Part shown: piece after piece, positions 49,455 through 60,620 of the stretch
How positions within the stretch are numbered: position 1 is the stretch's first letter
Layout of the letters: each line of letters opens with the position of its first letter
Source of the DNA: Vitrella brassicaformis
Taxonomy: Eukaryota; Sar; Vitrellaceae
DNA length: 64,000 bases
NCBI GenBank assembly: GCA_001179505.1
Contig: CDMY01000333.1
Location: forward strand, 52,294 to 116,293
Direction: 5' to 3'
Notes under the pieces: model-generated
What the model was told of the DNA's origin: nothing
Database searches by the model: none
Seen by the model: only the letters and a program-made list of their open reading frames with translations
Made by a program: the position numbers and the translations under genes

Positions 49455-50154
49455 TCAGTTTGAGGTGCGTACCTGGAAATAGAAGGCCTTGAAGTCCGCG
49501 ATGTTTTTGGCGTGATAGGCCTCAAACTCACGCCGGTTGGCCAGCTGTAAGCCACACATGGAGAGAGACATGACCACTCTCTGCTGACCCAGCTCATGAC
49601 ATAAGACGAGGCTCACCCCCGCTGGCGAATTCAGAAACTCCTGAAACGTGTCGTACCCGTAGTAGGGGCCGCACCGCTGGAAAGAGCAAGCAAGACACAC
49701 TTCCTTCAGCTCGTGTGGGAATCGCATGACCTTCCTCTGTCTTGCTCACCCTGTTGTCATAGGCTGCCCTTTGCGAAGGGTCGGTGAGGACCTCGTGGGC
49801 CTCGTGGATGGCCTGGAAGGCCTCTTTGTCCCCGCCCTTGTCAGGGTGGCTCGTCTGCACACACACAGCAAAAGACCAAGACAACGGGCAAGTGCGGTGT
49901 AGTGCTGGTGAGGTTGTCTGGGCTGTGTCAGTGCAGATCGGTCCGGCACTCTCTGCCTGGCGTCTCCTGTGCCTACGCTGCCCCCCTGTCTGCCCGCCTC
50001 TCCTCCACTCCTTCCCCAAAGTGACTTCACACTCACCAGGGCGTGGCGACGGAACGCCGTCTTGATCTCGTGGTGAGTGGCGGTTGGCGGCACACCCAAC
50101 CGGGCATAAAGACCCCGAGGGTCTCGCGCATTGGCGTTGCTCACCCCAAACATC
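49455..50154 (-). CDS. Small DnaJ-domain (Hsp40) co-chaperone
   Basis: Exons on the minus strand: about 50154-50036 (MFGVSNANARDPRGLYARLG, HHEIKTAFRRHAL), about 49853-49751 (TSHPDKGGDKEAFQAIHEAH then EVLTDPSQRAAYDNR), about 49680-49616 (CGPYYGYDTFQEFLNSPAG), and about 49546-49455 (NRREFEAYHAKNIADFKAFY, stop TGA). The J-domain is complete with its HPD tripeptide, which stimulates Hsp70 ATPase. No Gly/Phe or zinc-finger region follows, so it is a type III J-protein. An upstream in-frame ATG at 50219 would add 22 residues (MSPPHIYNWWWG...). I prefer 50154 because the longer start leaves almost no leader beside the divergent gene at 50225. Confidence 0.8.
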
Positions 50155-50224
50155 CTTTTCGTAACTTTGAGACGCAGTCTCAGCCCCCACCACCAATTGT
50201 AAATGTGAGGCGGTGACATATGCG
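50155..50224. promoter_or_regulatory. Minimal 70-bp divergent spacer with GAGACGCAGTCTC palindrome
   Basis: GAGAC-GCA-GTCTC at 50169-50181 is a perfect inverted repeat containing the (A/T)GAGACG heptamer known from Toxoplasma promoters. This is the only one of the seven divergent spacers without GCGAGCT. If the DnaJ start is at 50219 instead, this stretch is coding. Confidence 0.3.
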
Positions 50225-51871
50225 ATGCATAGTTTCAGAGGCCAAGATGCCGGGTTGCCTCTGCAGGCATCTGGTTCCCAACAGTATCCCTTCTATGGCG
50301 GCCCCGCAGCGTCCATCCAGACATCCGCCCGCGGACAACTAGATGCGTCCTTCCTGCCGCGGCAAGGGCCGCCATCAGGCAGATATCCCGCCTATCCCCA
50401 CCACCACGAAGGCTCCCACGCACCCATCGGCGAATCGGGCTACCCACGGCTGGCGGATCTGTCGCCCGGCTCACCCGTTTCGCCGGTACACACACAGATC
50501 TGGCACACAAGAAGTCAAGAAGCGAGTGAGTGGGTGTGTGGTTCTTTCCCTGTGCACTTTCAGTATCCGCAGTATGTGCATCGCCCGCTGGTTCGCGGCA
50601 CATCGGCGCCTGTCGAGCGAGCACCTGTCGGCGTTGACTTCCCTTACCGCACGTACGGCTACCAAGGGCCGCCCGGCCCGCCACCAGGGCTCGGGGCGCA
50701 CCCGCCCACCCCGCCTTGGCTCAAGGTGCGGTCTGGATTCGACATGACCAAAGGTATGCATGGAACAGAGGCACATTCTCCTGGCAATGCGCTTGTCTGT
50801 ATGGTGTATGGTCGACGTGTTCTCTGTGTGCAGCGTATGTGTTGGCGATCGTAGTGTGCCTCTTCGCGTTCTCCGCCCTTGTGGCCTTGCGTCTGGAGGG
50901 CGGCAAGCCATCCTCATGGACCGACTACGTGCCGGCCTTCTTGTCGGTGGTGCCCATTCTCTGTCTGGTGGCGGAGATGTGGCTGTACCAGTCCGCCATG
51001 GGCACACACGAGGAGATGATACTCTACGTCTATCAGTCGGGCGGCCTGCTGGTTACCGCCCTGTGTCTGCTGGCGTTCTTCGCCTTCATAGGCCTCAGAA
51101 ACACCGGGGCGGTCGACTGGGGCTGGTCGTTCGTGCTGTCGCCCATGTGGGCGCTGCTCACGGCGGGATACATGACGGCCAGCCTGCGTCTAGCCAAGTT
51201 CATAGAGAAGCGGATGGTGGACATATTCTGGCAGATGTTTGTGTGCCTCTCACTCTCATCGCTCAGCGTCCTTCTCATAGGCATAAAAATGGTGGGCGAG
51301 AGCCACCCATCCACCACATGAAGCCCCACGTCATTCTTCTCTCTCTGTGCTTCTGGGTGTGTGTTTCAGGACGGAGTTGATGTGTTGGCCGGCACGCATT
51401 GGGGGTGGATCCTCGCGCCACTGCTGGTGGCGTACTTGATCGTAGCGACGTCGCTGGTGCCGTTGCAGCCCAAGGACCCCGGCAGGGGCATGGACATCGT
51501 GGCACGCATCGCAATACTCGCCGCACTCGTAATCTTCATCGGCAAGTAAGGGCCACATCCACTCCCAGCACCCCGCAGAGACACAGAGGCACCGGAGGCA
51601 GAGAATGACTCACTTGTGTGGATGTGCAGGTTGAATGGGTGGGTGGCACTCTCCTGGCTGATTATCTTCGCCCCCCTCTGGCTGTCGTTCGTGCTAGTGG
51701 TACGTGACGCAAAGGCATCCATGGATCCACCGCACAACACGATGGCCAATGTCATCGGTGTGGTGTGTGCATGGGCAGATTGCGATTTTGGCCGTGGATA
51801 TCTCGAGGACGGCGGCCGGCAGCAAGGCCCGGCCCCCTACGATTAGATTGCGGCCGCCATACGTTGACTGA
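50225..51871 (+). CDS. Polytopic membrane protein, TMEM185-like
   Basis: The first in-frame ATG is 50225 (MHSFRGQDAGLPLQ); a GTG upstream is ignored. The last exon ends in TGA at 51869-51871. The N-terminal about 120 residues are Pro/Tyr/Gly-rich and cytosolic-looking. They are followed by about seven membrane helices in exons about 50833-51291, 51370-51546, 51630-51701 and 51780-51871, e.g. AYVLAIVVCLFAFSALVALR, ILYVYQSGGLLVTALCLLAF and DIVARIAILAALVIFIGKLN. The recurring tryptophan motif W-x-x-V-x-x-P-x-W/L (VDWGWSFVLSPMWALLTAGY, HWGWILAPLLVAYLI, LSWLIIFAPLWLSFVLVV) is the signature I associate with the TMEM185/FAM11 family, whose molecular role is unclear. Family call moderately sure. Confidence 0.6.
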
Positions 51872-52191
51872 TGGACATGTGGCGATGGATTAGGTAGACA
51901 ACGAAGGCATGGCTAGATGGATGGACGGCTGCGACGGATGGACAGTTGGACAGACAGATGTGGCGATTTGTCGATGGGTGGTGGGGTGGGTGCATAGGCG
52001 TGCGACCTAAGGACATCGTGAGTGTTGATATTAGAAAAAAAGAAGTGGTCCATCCATCCATCCACCGACTACTGCAGCAGCATGCACATCCAGCAAGGGA
52101 CACGTCAGGCAGCCCTTCACCAAAAACACGCCTCACGCCTCTCTCTCTAGCTCGTCTGCTCCATCTGCCACGTCATCGATCGTGCAATCAA
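51872..52191. other. Convergent spacer
   Basis: About 320 bp with (GGAT)n/(ATCC)n runs between two 3' ends. No gene seen. Confidence 0.55.
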
Positions 52192-55100
52192 TCAAAAGTC
52201 GTCCAGACTCCACTTGGGCCAGGCGAAAGTGAACAGCGGCCTGTTGCGCGAAGACGGCAGCACAGTGCCAACCGGCGTGTCCATGATCTCCCTGCACACA
52301 CCACACAGCCACACGAACACATACACCGTTCGTTCTCTTCCCCTCTGCCCACCGTGTGTCTTGGCTCACCGCATGTCTGCCATCTGCATAATGCCGAGCT
52401 GTGAGACGAAGGCGATGGCCAAGCGGTTCACATACCGCCATCGAAGGCGGAATGGGTGGTTGTCGGGGAGGCCCAGCCCGGGCGGGACGTCGAAGTCAGC
52501 TGGCGACGCCTCCATGCCCCTCTGCAGCTGGGCGTTCTCGATCTGCCTCGTGGCCGAAAACATGTGACGCAAATCGGCCCTGCAGGAACACATGCACAGG
52601 GGAAACACGAATGTATTATGTGTGTGTGTGTGTGTGTGTGTTGGCCTTTTCCTCACCTGTCGTAGTTGTTGATGAGTAGCCCCACCTCTGGCAGCAGGTT
52701 CTCACTCAGAATGGCGCACTCGACCAGTCTGTCCATCGAATGCCCCTCACCATACAGCTCGCGCGCACGGCCCCCACCCACACCCAGCCGCATCAGCTCG
52801 TCCGCCAGCTCAACACCTGGCGACGGCAGCCGCCTGCGCAAATCCATCCATCCATCCCTTCTTCCATGAAAGCAGCCACACGCATCCACGCACACTTCCT
52901 AGTTCTCTCTCTCTTGCTGACCGGTACGTCCCCAGCATACGGACGATATCATTGGCATTGGGGTGGTTCATATCAAACAAGTCAAGATGCCGCCCAAACA
53001 CGGGCAGCCGACGCAGACCACCCCTGCCCCTCCTGATCAAGGAAGGGACACCGGGAGGGCCTCGGCGCAAGCCTGCATTGATGGCCTCCTCTTCCATGCG
53101 ATAGAGCCGTGCTTTGGTCTCCATGAGGCCTTGGAAGAACCGCACGAGCAGAATGGACTCATGCGGGCGGAGGCGGCCGCCAGCCGCATCCTCAGGCTCG
53201 TCGAAGCCATCGTCAGGGTCGTCCTCCCCTTCGTCCTCGCCTGCGTCGTTCGATATGTCCATGTCGTCGCCTTCTCGACGCCTTGGAGGACTGCTGGGCT
53301 TGCTGGGCTCGCTGTCTTGATCTGTGTCGTCAACCTCGAGACCGAGGGCACCGGCCGCCCAGAGGCGTCTCATTCGGCGTGTCGATGCCTCCAAGAAGAC
53401 GGAAACGGGGCGCTCACGTGAGGACGGGGGGCGGGGCTGTCTTCTCTCGGGCTGCAGCAATGGCCAGTACTTGTCGATCTGCACCACAACATCAGATCAC
53501 ACACACGGCAGCGTGTGAAGAGATGACCCAACAAGAAAACCATCCCTTCCAGTTCATGCCCTCTCACCCGTTTCTTTGGCGGGAGCCATGGGGGATGGTG
53601 AAACGCCTCTCCCGGCTGGTGCAGCTCCAGCGCACACAGGCACCGCATCACGTACAAGGCCACGTCAGGGTGCACGCCGCTCGTGTTGGCGTCAATGGCG
53701 CCAATGTCCTCGCCACCGCCCTCAGAATCCATCGGCTGTCCACTCACTGCTGCAGCCGGGGCGGACGCGCTGGTGCTCGGAGCAGACGATGATGCCTCTC
53801 CATTGACACCCTCCTCTGGTCGCCGGGAACCTGGCCGAGAGGCAGTGGGTGATCTTTTCCTTGTCAGGGGCTTGCGGCGTGTTGAGGGCTGTGTGGGCGG
53901 CGATGGGCTGCTGGGAGAGGCGTTCTGGGTGTCTGTAGGGGCGGGTGGCGGGGCAAAGGGGGAGCGGGGGAGGGGCTGCCTGACACCGAGGACGTAGGAG
54001 CTCTCCATTGGATGGGCCTCCTCCAGCTGCCAGAAAAGCCTGGCGAACGACAAGCACATACGGAGCGCTGATGGACGACTCGACCGGTGCACCCCATGCC
54101 TACTTTGTGAGTTTCCTGTATGCCTTGACGGTCCGCGTGGGAAGCGGCTGTCGACCGCTGTCTTCGTGAACGGGGTACGCGCCGATCATGCTCGTCAGGT
54201 CCAGAAACCTGCATCGCGCAACACACCAACCGACCAACCAACCACAATGCAATTCATCCCGTGCCGGCGCTCATACATGCACACACACACACACACTTAC
54301 ATGTCGATGTATTCCCTCACGATCTGCCCCCTGTCCCGCCCCTCTCCCTGCTCCACCACCTCCACATCCATCACATCAGGAAATGAGCCGGACGACCCAA
54401 TGGCCGCTGTTGCTGCAGATGCGGATGCGGATGCCGCAGCTGCAGCCCCGCTGCTCGGAACCACTATCGGGCATTCCTCAGAGGGCTCAGGCGGCCGCCC
54501 GAATACCTTCTTGCGATATCTGGAGAAGGGCATCCACCTCGAGCCGTCTTTGTCCTCTTCGTCTGATGAGGATGGGGGAGAGGAGGGGGCCTCGGGTGCG
54601 AGGGACGGGAGGGGGCCGTCGTCCTCGATGAGCTTGTGGAGACGCCCGAGGCCTTCCTCGAAGTAGCGAGCCGCCGCTCGACAAAGGAAGCGGTACCTGG
54701 ACGAGAGAAGCATAAGACAAGACGGCATGGCTGGCTGCATGATGGATGGTGTGCCTGCTGTAGGTGTTGACCCACTTGAGCTCCTCGATGAAGGCTCTCC
54801 CGAAGACGTCGCGCCACGCCAGCGTCCCGGTACCCAGCCGGTTGGCACGCAGCCAGGTGAGCGGCATGCGGTTGAGGTAGTTGCCCTGCCACACCCTCCC
54901 CGACCTCTTGCCCCCACGGGGAGAGGACGCATCACCCTTCTCACTCGACGCGGTCGGTCCCCCGACCCCGTTCCCATCTCCCGCACCTTCCTGCTCGCCA
55001 TCAAAGTGCTCTCTAAACTGCTGGTATCTCAGTCGCAGCGCATCACGGACACCGCTGGTGGCCTGGTCGATGCCCTTGCTCTCGATGTATTGCTCCAGCT

Positions 55101-56555
55101 CGGCCTCCGCCTCCTCCTCGAGTGAGTGCCACTGCTTGGAGCTGAGCGACGCCGGGGGCCGGCTGCCGATGTCCTGCGAAGACGCCTGCTGCTGCTGCTG
55201 TCGCTGCTGCTGGATCATGTCTTGCTCGTATACGTGGCGGAGCGTGTGTCTGAGTGCTTTGTTGGGGAGCAGGGCGACTGGGAGGCCGACGACGGCCACG
55301 TGTCGCAGGCAGACGTACCACAGCTCGTCGCCGGGCTGGGTGGTCTGCTTGCCCTCCAGTGTGAGACGGACATAGCCGCCCAAGACCACAGCCGGAGAGA
55401 GGGTGATCTTCTGCAACGCTGAAGGAGAGAGAGGAAAAACGCGTGTGTCGTGTCATCGCGTGGTTGTCGTTCGTCATCGTTGGTCGTCCCTTGCCTGGTG
55501 TGTTATCGAGTGTGATGGGGTCGCTGGTGTAGTGGAAGCGATCAGGGGCGGTGCCGACGGACACGCGGACACGTCGGGGGCCGTATGTGGGACGGCCCTT
55601 TTGAAAGAGCGCCTGGTAGACATAGATGCGAATGCGGGTCACTACACAGCACGCGTCGATCAACCTGAGGGACAGACAACACACCACACCCACACAGCAA
55701 CGACCAACCATGATGGAGGCGATGCGCTGTCCCTTCAATGTGTTTGTCGCCCACTCATTCCTTTTCTTACTTGTATGTGATGTGGTCGTGGCTGTCGGCC
55801 GTCTTGCTGCCCACACTGCTCCAGAAGGACCGGTTCCTGCACAACACACAAGAATGGCATCACGTGTGCACATCTCACTCGTAGCACACACATGATTATC
55901 GTCGCGTGCGTGTGTCTTGTCGGTGCTGCTCATCTTACGGCAGGACGGTCTCCCTAGGGGCCTGACTCTCATGATCAGTCGACGACGCTCCACACGCTGG
56001 AATCAAGGCGACATGCCATCATGTCCATCCATCCATCCATTCTGGTTTGGCTCGTCTTACCTTCATGGACCAGATTGATCCCCTTGGCGGAATAGCCATG
56101 CCTGGCAAACGCCACCATGCCCTTGCACACCTCACGCCAGCTGATGCCATCGCTGCTATCACTACCACAACCACCAGAAGCAGCACTTGACGCTGCTGCT
56201 GCTGCGGGTGCCGGTGTCGCTGGCGGCAGGGCCAGTCGCTGACCCCGCAGGAAGTGCTTGAGGCCCGCCGAGTGCGGCCGATACTGATTGCTGTCGTTCT
56301 GGAGGTAGAAGCGATAGACAACAGGCAAATCGCGAAGCCGCTGGCGGCATGCTCGGCATGAACGGATGAAAGCCGGCAAGTCGACAAGCGCCAGAAACGC
56401 AAAGAGGCGACACCACAGCCTGCATGACACACACAACCATGAAGATGAGGCCACAATGTCATGTTTGTGTCACATGCTCACTCGTCTGGGAAATCAGTGA
56501 GCGGCTGTGCGCTAGTGGCCGCTGCTGACATAGTGGCAGTCTCTTCGTCTTCCAT
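52192..56555 (-). CDS. F-box protein, plant At4g00755-like, with long C-terminal extension
   Basis: ATG 56555 (MEDEETATMSAAATSAQPLT), stop TGA 52194-52192. An N-terminal F-box is seen as LWCRLFAFLALVDLPAFIRS-CRACRQ (about 56420-56345), followed by VVYRFYLQN. After a Ser/Ala/Gly linker come SFWSSVGSKTADSHDHITYK (about 55837-55770), VTRIRIYVYQALFQKGRPTY-GPRRVRVSVG (about 55640-55500) and LSPAVVLGGYVRLTLEGKQT with ELWYVCLRHVAVVGLP (about 55417-55270). This order is that of the plant F-box family typified by At4g00755, where the second part looks like a discoidin/galactose-binding-type beta domain. Unlike those proteins of about 370 residues, this one continues with polyglutamine (55205-55182), acidic and Ser/Pro-rich exons and helical segments to PLFTFAWPKWSLDDF. 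Probably an SCF substrate adaptor. One gene is inferred; a split near 54300 is possible. Confidence 0.65.
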
Positions 56556-56787
56556 GCTGCCGTTCTTTCCGGGATGAAAAAGCGCGAGCGGCGGTCGCGA
56601 GCTTAGCTGCGGAGGGGCGTGTATGGAAGGGGACTGTACAGTAAGTACATAAGATGTGCTACACTGTCTGAGTACGAAGGTGAGGAGGCAGGCTTGAGGC
56701 AGGCAGTGCACACTGCAGAACGGACTGTATCTGCCTTTGTTTTGTTTGTTGGCGCAGATTGTCCCTCTCGCAGTCCCCTGCACCATC
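56556..56787. promoter_or_regulatory. Divergent upstream region with GCGAGCTTAG
   Basis: A 232-bp spacer between the F-box gene and RFT1. GCGAGCTTAG lies at 56597-56606, 42 bp from the F-box ATG. A CAG acceptor-like site at about 56757 suggests an upstream non-coding exon for RFT1. Confidence 0.4.
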
Positions 56788-58714
56788 ATGTTTGACCGGT
56801 CCATGTACGCCATCCGATCTCAAGTCGGCGTCCAGCTGCTCACGCGTATCGTCACCTTCATCTTCAACGCCGCCACAACACGATGTGTCGACGCGCCGAC
56901 CTACGGCATCGGCCAGCTGAGCCTGCCCATGCTCAACCAGGTGGCCCTCTTCCTGCCCAAGGAAGGTCTCAGACGGGCCGCACAGCGGAGGACAGAGGCG
57001 AAAGATGGCACCAAAGACGACCACGATGATGACGACCAGTCGGCGCTGAACCTTATGTGGCTTGCTGAAGGCATCACGGTAGTCACTGCCTTCGCCCTCG
57101 GCTGTGTGTGGCTGGCAAACCCTCCCCAGAAGGTGGCGACCATCCCCGCATCTGGTGGTCTTTCGTCTGCGGCGGCGTATCGGCTGTCGATTATCATGGT
57201 GACCGTCGGCTGCTGCATCAAAGGGATCGGCGAGCCCGTGTTGATCCACTGCCAGCAGAGAGGGGAGCTGAGCGTGCGCTCACAGGCAGAGGGTATCGGC
57301 CTGGTCGCCAAGACGGCGGGGGTCGTCGTCAGCTTGATGGTCATCCGCATGCACGGGCTGCTGGCGTTCGCTGTGGGGCAGGTGTGTCTGGACGTTGTGT
57401 GGGTTGCTTATCTGCTCATGGCCGCGCACACACTGGAGAAGAAGGGTGACGGGACCACCCTTATGGGCGTGGTGACCAAGCTCTTGCCGTCTCGGCTCAA
57501 GCAGCCAGTCAAGGTGCCGACAGAGGGCGGGAGGGGGCGGCTTCGTAGGCTTCGTGCGCTTCTTGCGAGGTTCCGTGGGTTTCTTGGGATGTGGCTGACG
57601 CCAGCGCACCAACGGTTTGCGTGCGAGTACTCTCTGCTGGCGCTGCAGAAGCTGCTGCTTACCGAGGGCCAGAACCTTATTTTGATGAAGTTCTTCCCGG
57701 AGGAAGACTGGGGCGTCTCTGTGCTGGTGCAGAACTTCGCCAGCATCATCCTGCGAGTGCTCTTCTCGCCTATAGAGGAGACGGCCACGGCGGCCTTCAG
57801 CTTCATGCAGCGGAGCCAGCAAGCCGACTCGGGGGACTCGGGAGAAGCGAAGCCAGCAGGTCCTGGCGACGAGACGATGGCTTTGTTGAGGGTGTTGATC
57901 TTCATGGAGGGGTCGATAGGGTGGTTTGGGGCGGTCATGGGGCCGCCCTTCTGCTACTCGGTGGTGTTCATTCTCAACGGCAGAGAATGGGCAATGTCCG
58001 CCGCACCGAGAGTCATGCAGAGGTCAGTCAGTGACACAGAAGCCCCCCACTCACTCTGATGCATGTGTCGCTTTCTGCTGGGTGATATGTGTCCTTCCTT
58101 GCTGCAGCTACTGTGTGCTCTTGTTCCTTATGGCGTTGAACGGCATCCTGGAGGCCTTCATGTACGCCTGTGCGACACCCCGGTGGCTGCAGCGATGTCA
58201 GTGGGTGAATGTGGCCATCAGCCTGTCGTTTGTTCTTTTGGCCGTGCTGCTCAAGGACGTCGGCGAGGGCGGCCTGGGGCTCGTTTACGCCAGCTGGGCC
58301 AACATGGCCATGCGCATCTTGCTGGTTCTCTTCTATGTGGCCATGATGCGCCACAGGGGCGTGCTGCCGGCGTGGCGAGGGATGGGTGGGGCTGTCAGGG
58401 GTCTCGTGTTGCCCAAGACAGTCAAAGTGTGGGGCATTGTAGTGCTGGCCAGGCTTGTGTGTGAGGCGGCCATTGCGTGGGGGATGGAGGGGGGAATGCG
58501 GGCGGCACTGCTCGTCAGCAGTGATGCGGCAGACGGTGGTGCATCTGTCACCGCCATGGGGCTGTGGGGTGTGGCCTTGCGTGAGGCGATGATGGCTGCA
58601 TGTGTGAGCGGTGTTGTGTTCGTGCTGACCTATAGGGATGTGTATCGGTCTGTCAGGGAGGTGAAAGACAGCATCGAGGGGGACAGGACGGCTGCAATAA
58701 AAAAGCAAACGTGA
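56788..58714 (+). CDS. RFT1: RFT1, lipid-linked oligosaccharide (Man5GlcNAc2-PP-dolichol) translocation protein
   Basis: First ATG 56788 (MFDRSMYAIRSQVGVQLLTR), stop TGA 58712-58714, one intron at about 58023-58108. The start matches the RFT1 opening: Q-x-x-x-R-x-x-T-F-x-x-N then LFLPKEGLRRA. Further markers are GIGEPVLIHCQQRGELSVRS, the AKTAGVVVSLM helix, LTEGQNLILMKFF, GVSVLVQNFASIILRVLFSP-IEETA and YCVLLFLMALNGILEAFMYA. About 12 membrane helices of a MOP/MATE-type exporter fold are expected. RFT1 acts in the ER membrane in N-glycan assembly; whether it is the flippase itself is debated. The acidic insert DDHDDDDQS (about 57020) is a local addition. It shares a divergent spacer with the F-box gene. 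Confidence 0.9.
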
Positions 58715-59024
58715 TCACCGGCAGCCATTCATCTTAACTCGCGTCTTGCTGCGAGCTCGTGGGGGCGTGTGGGGGCGAGGAGACTGGGAAAGAGGTGAGT
58801 CACCGCTTCATCCGTACTCCGACGCCACGACAGTGTATCCCTCCAGCCATCCAGTCATCTCCTCCATGTGTGTGTTTCGTCAGAATAAAGGCCGAGAGCA
58901 AGATACCTCGGGCGCTGCTGCCCACTGCTGCCCACTGCTGCTGCTGGTGCTGTTGCTGCTGGGGAATGGGAGGGGGAGGGAGGGAAGGGGGTGGGGGAGG
59001 GGGGAAAGGCGGCCACGGCCGCCA

Positions 59025-60344
59025 GCGACCGACGCGCGTCGGTTGCCTTGACGGCAGCTCCCCCCGGCGGCCGCTCGTCCAGTCTGCTGCTGCAGCGGAC
59101 GAAGAGCCTGGACGACATCCCCGAGGTCTCATCGGGGGAGACCTCGGAGGTGGACGCCCAGGACAGGGGCGGTCCACTGCCTGAGTGGGCCGAGCGCGGT
59201 CAGAGAGAAGGGAAATGAGGCAGAGAGGGAGAGATGAAATAGACTTGGATGGATGATTCTGTCTTTGTTCATTCCTACAGACATCGACAACGGCTTCGGC
59301 CAGTATATCGATGTTGTGCCGGAGGAGACGGAGGAGTGGGTGCGGCGAAGTGAGAGGGACGGAAATCTGTCTGCACACACGAGGAGAGACACAGACTTGG
59401 ATGATGGACGGGCGCACAAAGACGTCTTCTTTGTTTCTGCCTGTTCGATACAGACATGCTGAGGAGCATCGGGGCGTGGATCGATGAGGGGGTCGACGAG
59501 GAGGAAGGTAAGGAAGGAGAGTGACACTCACTGGTGGTGCATGTGGTAATTCATCGCTGTATGTATGTGTTGATTGGCTCTGTGTGCTGTGCTGCATGCA
59601 GAGCCAGGGGGGCTGACCTCGGGGGTGGACCTCCGTGACATGGACGCTCTGCTGTCAGAGCTGGGCGAGCGAGGTCAGGGAACGGGAAGGAGGGAGAGAC
59701 AGAGAGGTGAGATAGATCAAGTTGGATGATTCCGTCCCTGTCTGTTCATCGCTACAGAAATCGAGAGCTGCTGCCGCCTGTCGATCGATGTTGTGCCGGA
59801 GGAGACGGAGGAGTGGGTGCGGCGAAGTGAGAGGGACGGAAATCTGTCTGCACACACGAAGAGAGACACACACTTGGATGATGGACGGGCGCACAAAGCC
59901 GTCTTCTTTGTTTCTACCTGTTCGATACAGACCTCATGCGCAGCATCGGGCCGTGGCTCGACCAAGGGATCGACGATGACGAGGGTAAGGAGAGAGACAC
60001 TCACTGGTGGTGCGTGTGGTAATTCATGGCTGTATTTCTGTGTTGATTGGCTCTTGTGTGCTATGCTGTATACAGAGCCGGCCAAGCCCCCGCCAAAGAG
60101 CAGCCCCAGCCCAGCCAGAGTGCTCCCCTCCCTCCGCCGCACCAAGGAGGACGAGGGCATCACTTACAAGACCTACCCGGGAGAGCGGAAGACGTGGTGG
60201 CAGCGGCTCTGGCGGGCGCTGCGGGTGGGGTCTACGTCGTGCGGCGCAAGAAAGCCGCCGCGGCCTCGCCTCCCCACCGCCAAGGTGCGCCCACTGGTCC
60301 ACACAACGGACCGATGTCCACACCTCATCAAGACCCCATGGTGA
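59025..60344 (+). CDS. Gene built from tandemly duplicated phase-1 exon modules; function unknown
   Basis: Exons chain in frame, all joined by phase-1 introns: 59025-59206 (LLLQRTKSLDDIPEVSSGET, GGPLPEWAER), 59280-59349 (DIDNGFGQYIDVVPEETEEW-VRR), 59453-59507 (MLRSIGAWIDEGVDEEE), 59602-59671 (LTSGVDLRDMDALLSELGER), 59758-59827 (SIDVVPEETEEWVRR), 59932-59984 (LMRSIGPWLDQGIDDDE), and 60076-60344 (PAKPPPKSSPSPARVLPSLR, WWQRLWRALRVG, stop TGA). The pair 59280-59507 is repeated, introns included, at 59758-59984. The protein is acidic, then basic and Pro-rich at the end. The first exon's start codon is not found; an in-frame TAA lies upstream at about 58886, so an earlier exon or a hidden acceptor is required. 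A third copy lies at 63573. TGCGAGCTC at 58750-58758 may belong to its promoter. Confidence 0.55.
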
Positions 60345-60620
60345 TGGGCGCGGGGGGGAGGGATGAAGGGAGGGAGGGAGGGAGGGATGAAGGGATGAAG
60401 GGAGGGAGGGAGGGAGGGAGGAACAGGGCGGGTTATTGTCCATGTGACGTGTGGCATGACAATACATAGGGTCTCAGACTTCATCCATGTGGCTTGTGTC
60501 GTTGAATGAATGAAGGCCTACCTATGTCCGTCACCATCACTATCACATCGTCTCAACACACAAGGCACACACGTCAATCCAAATGTGTCACTAATGAGTC
60601 CATTCAGCCCGCTACCACCT
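60345..60620. other. Spacer with (GGGA)n G-rich run
   Basis: 60365-60420 is a purine run of repeated GGGAGGGAGGG units capable of forming a G-quadruplex on the plus strand. No gene seen. Confidence 0.6.
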
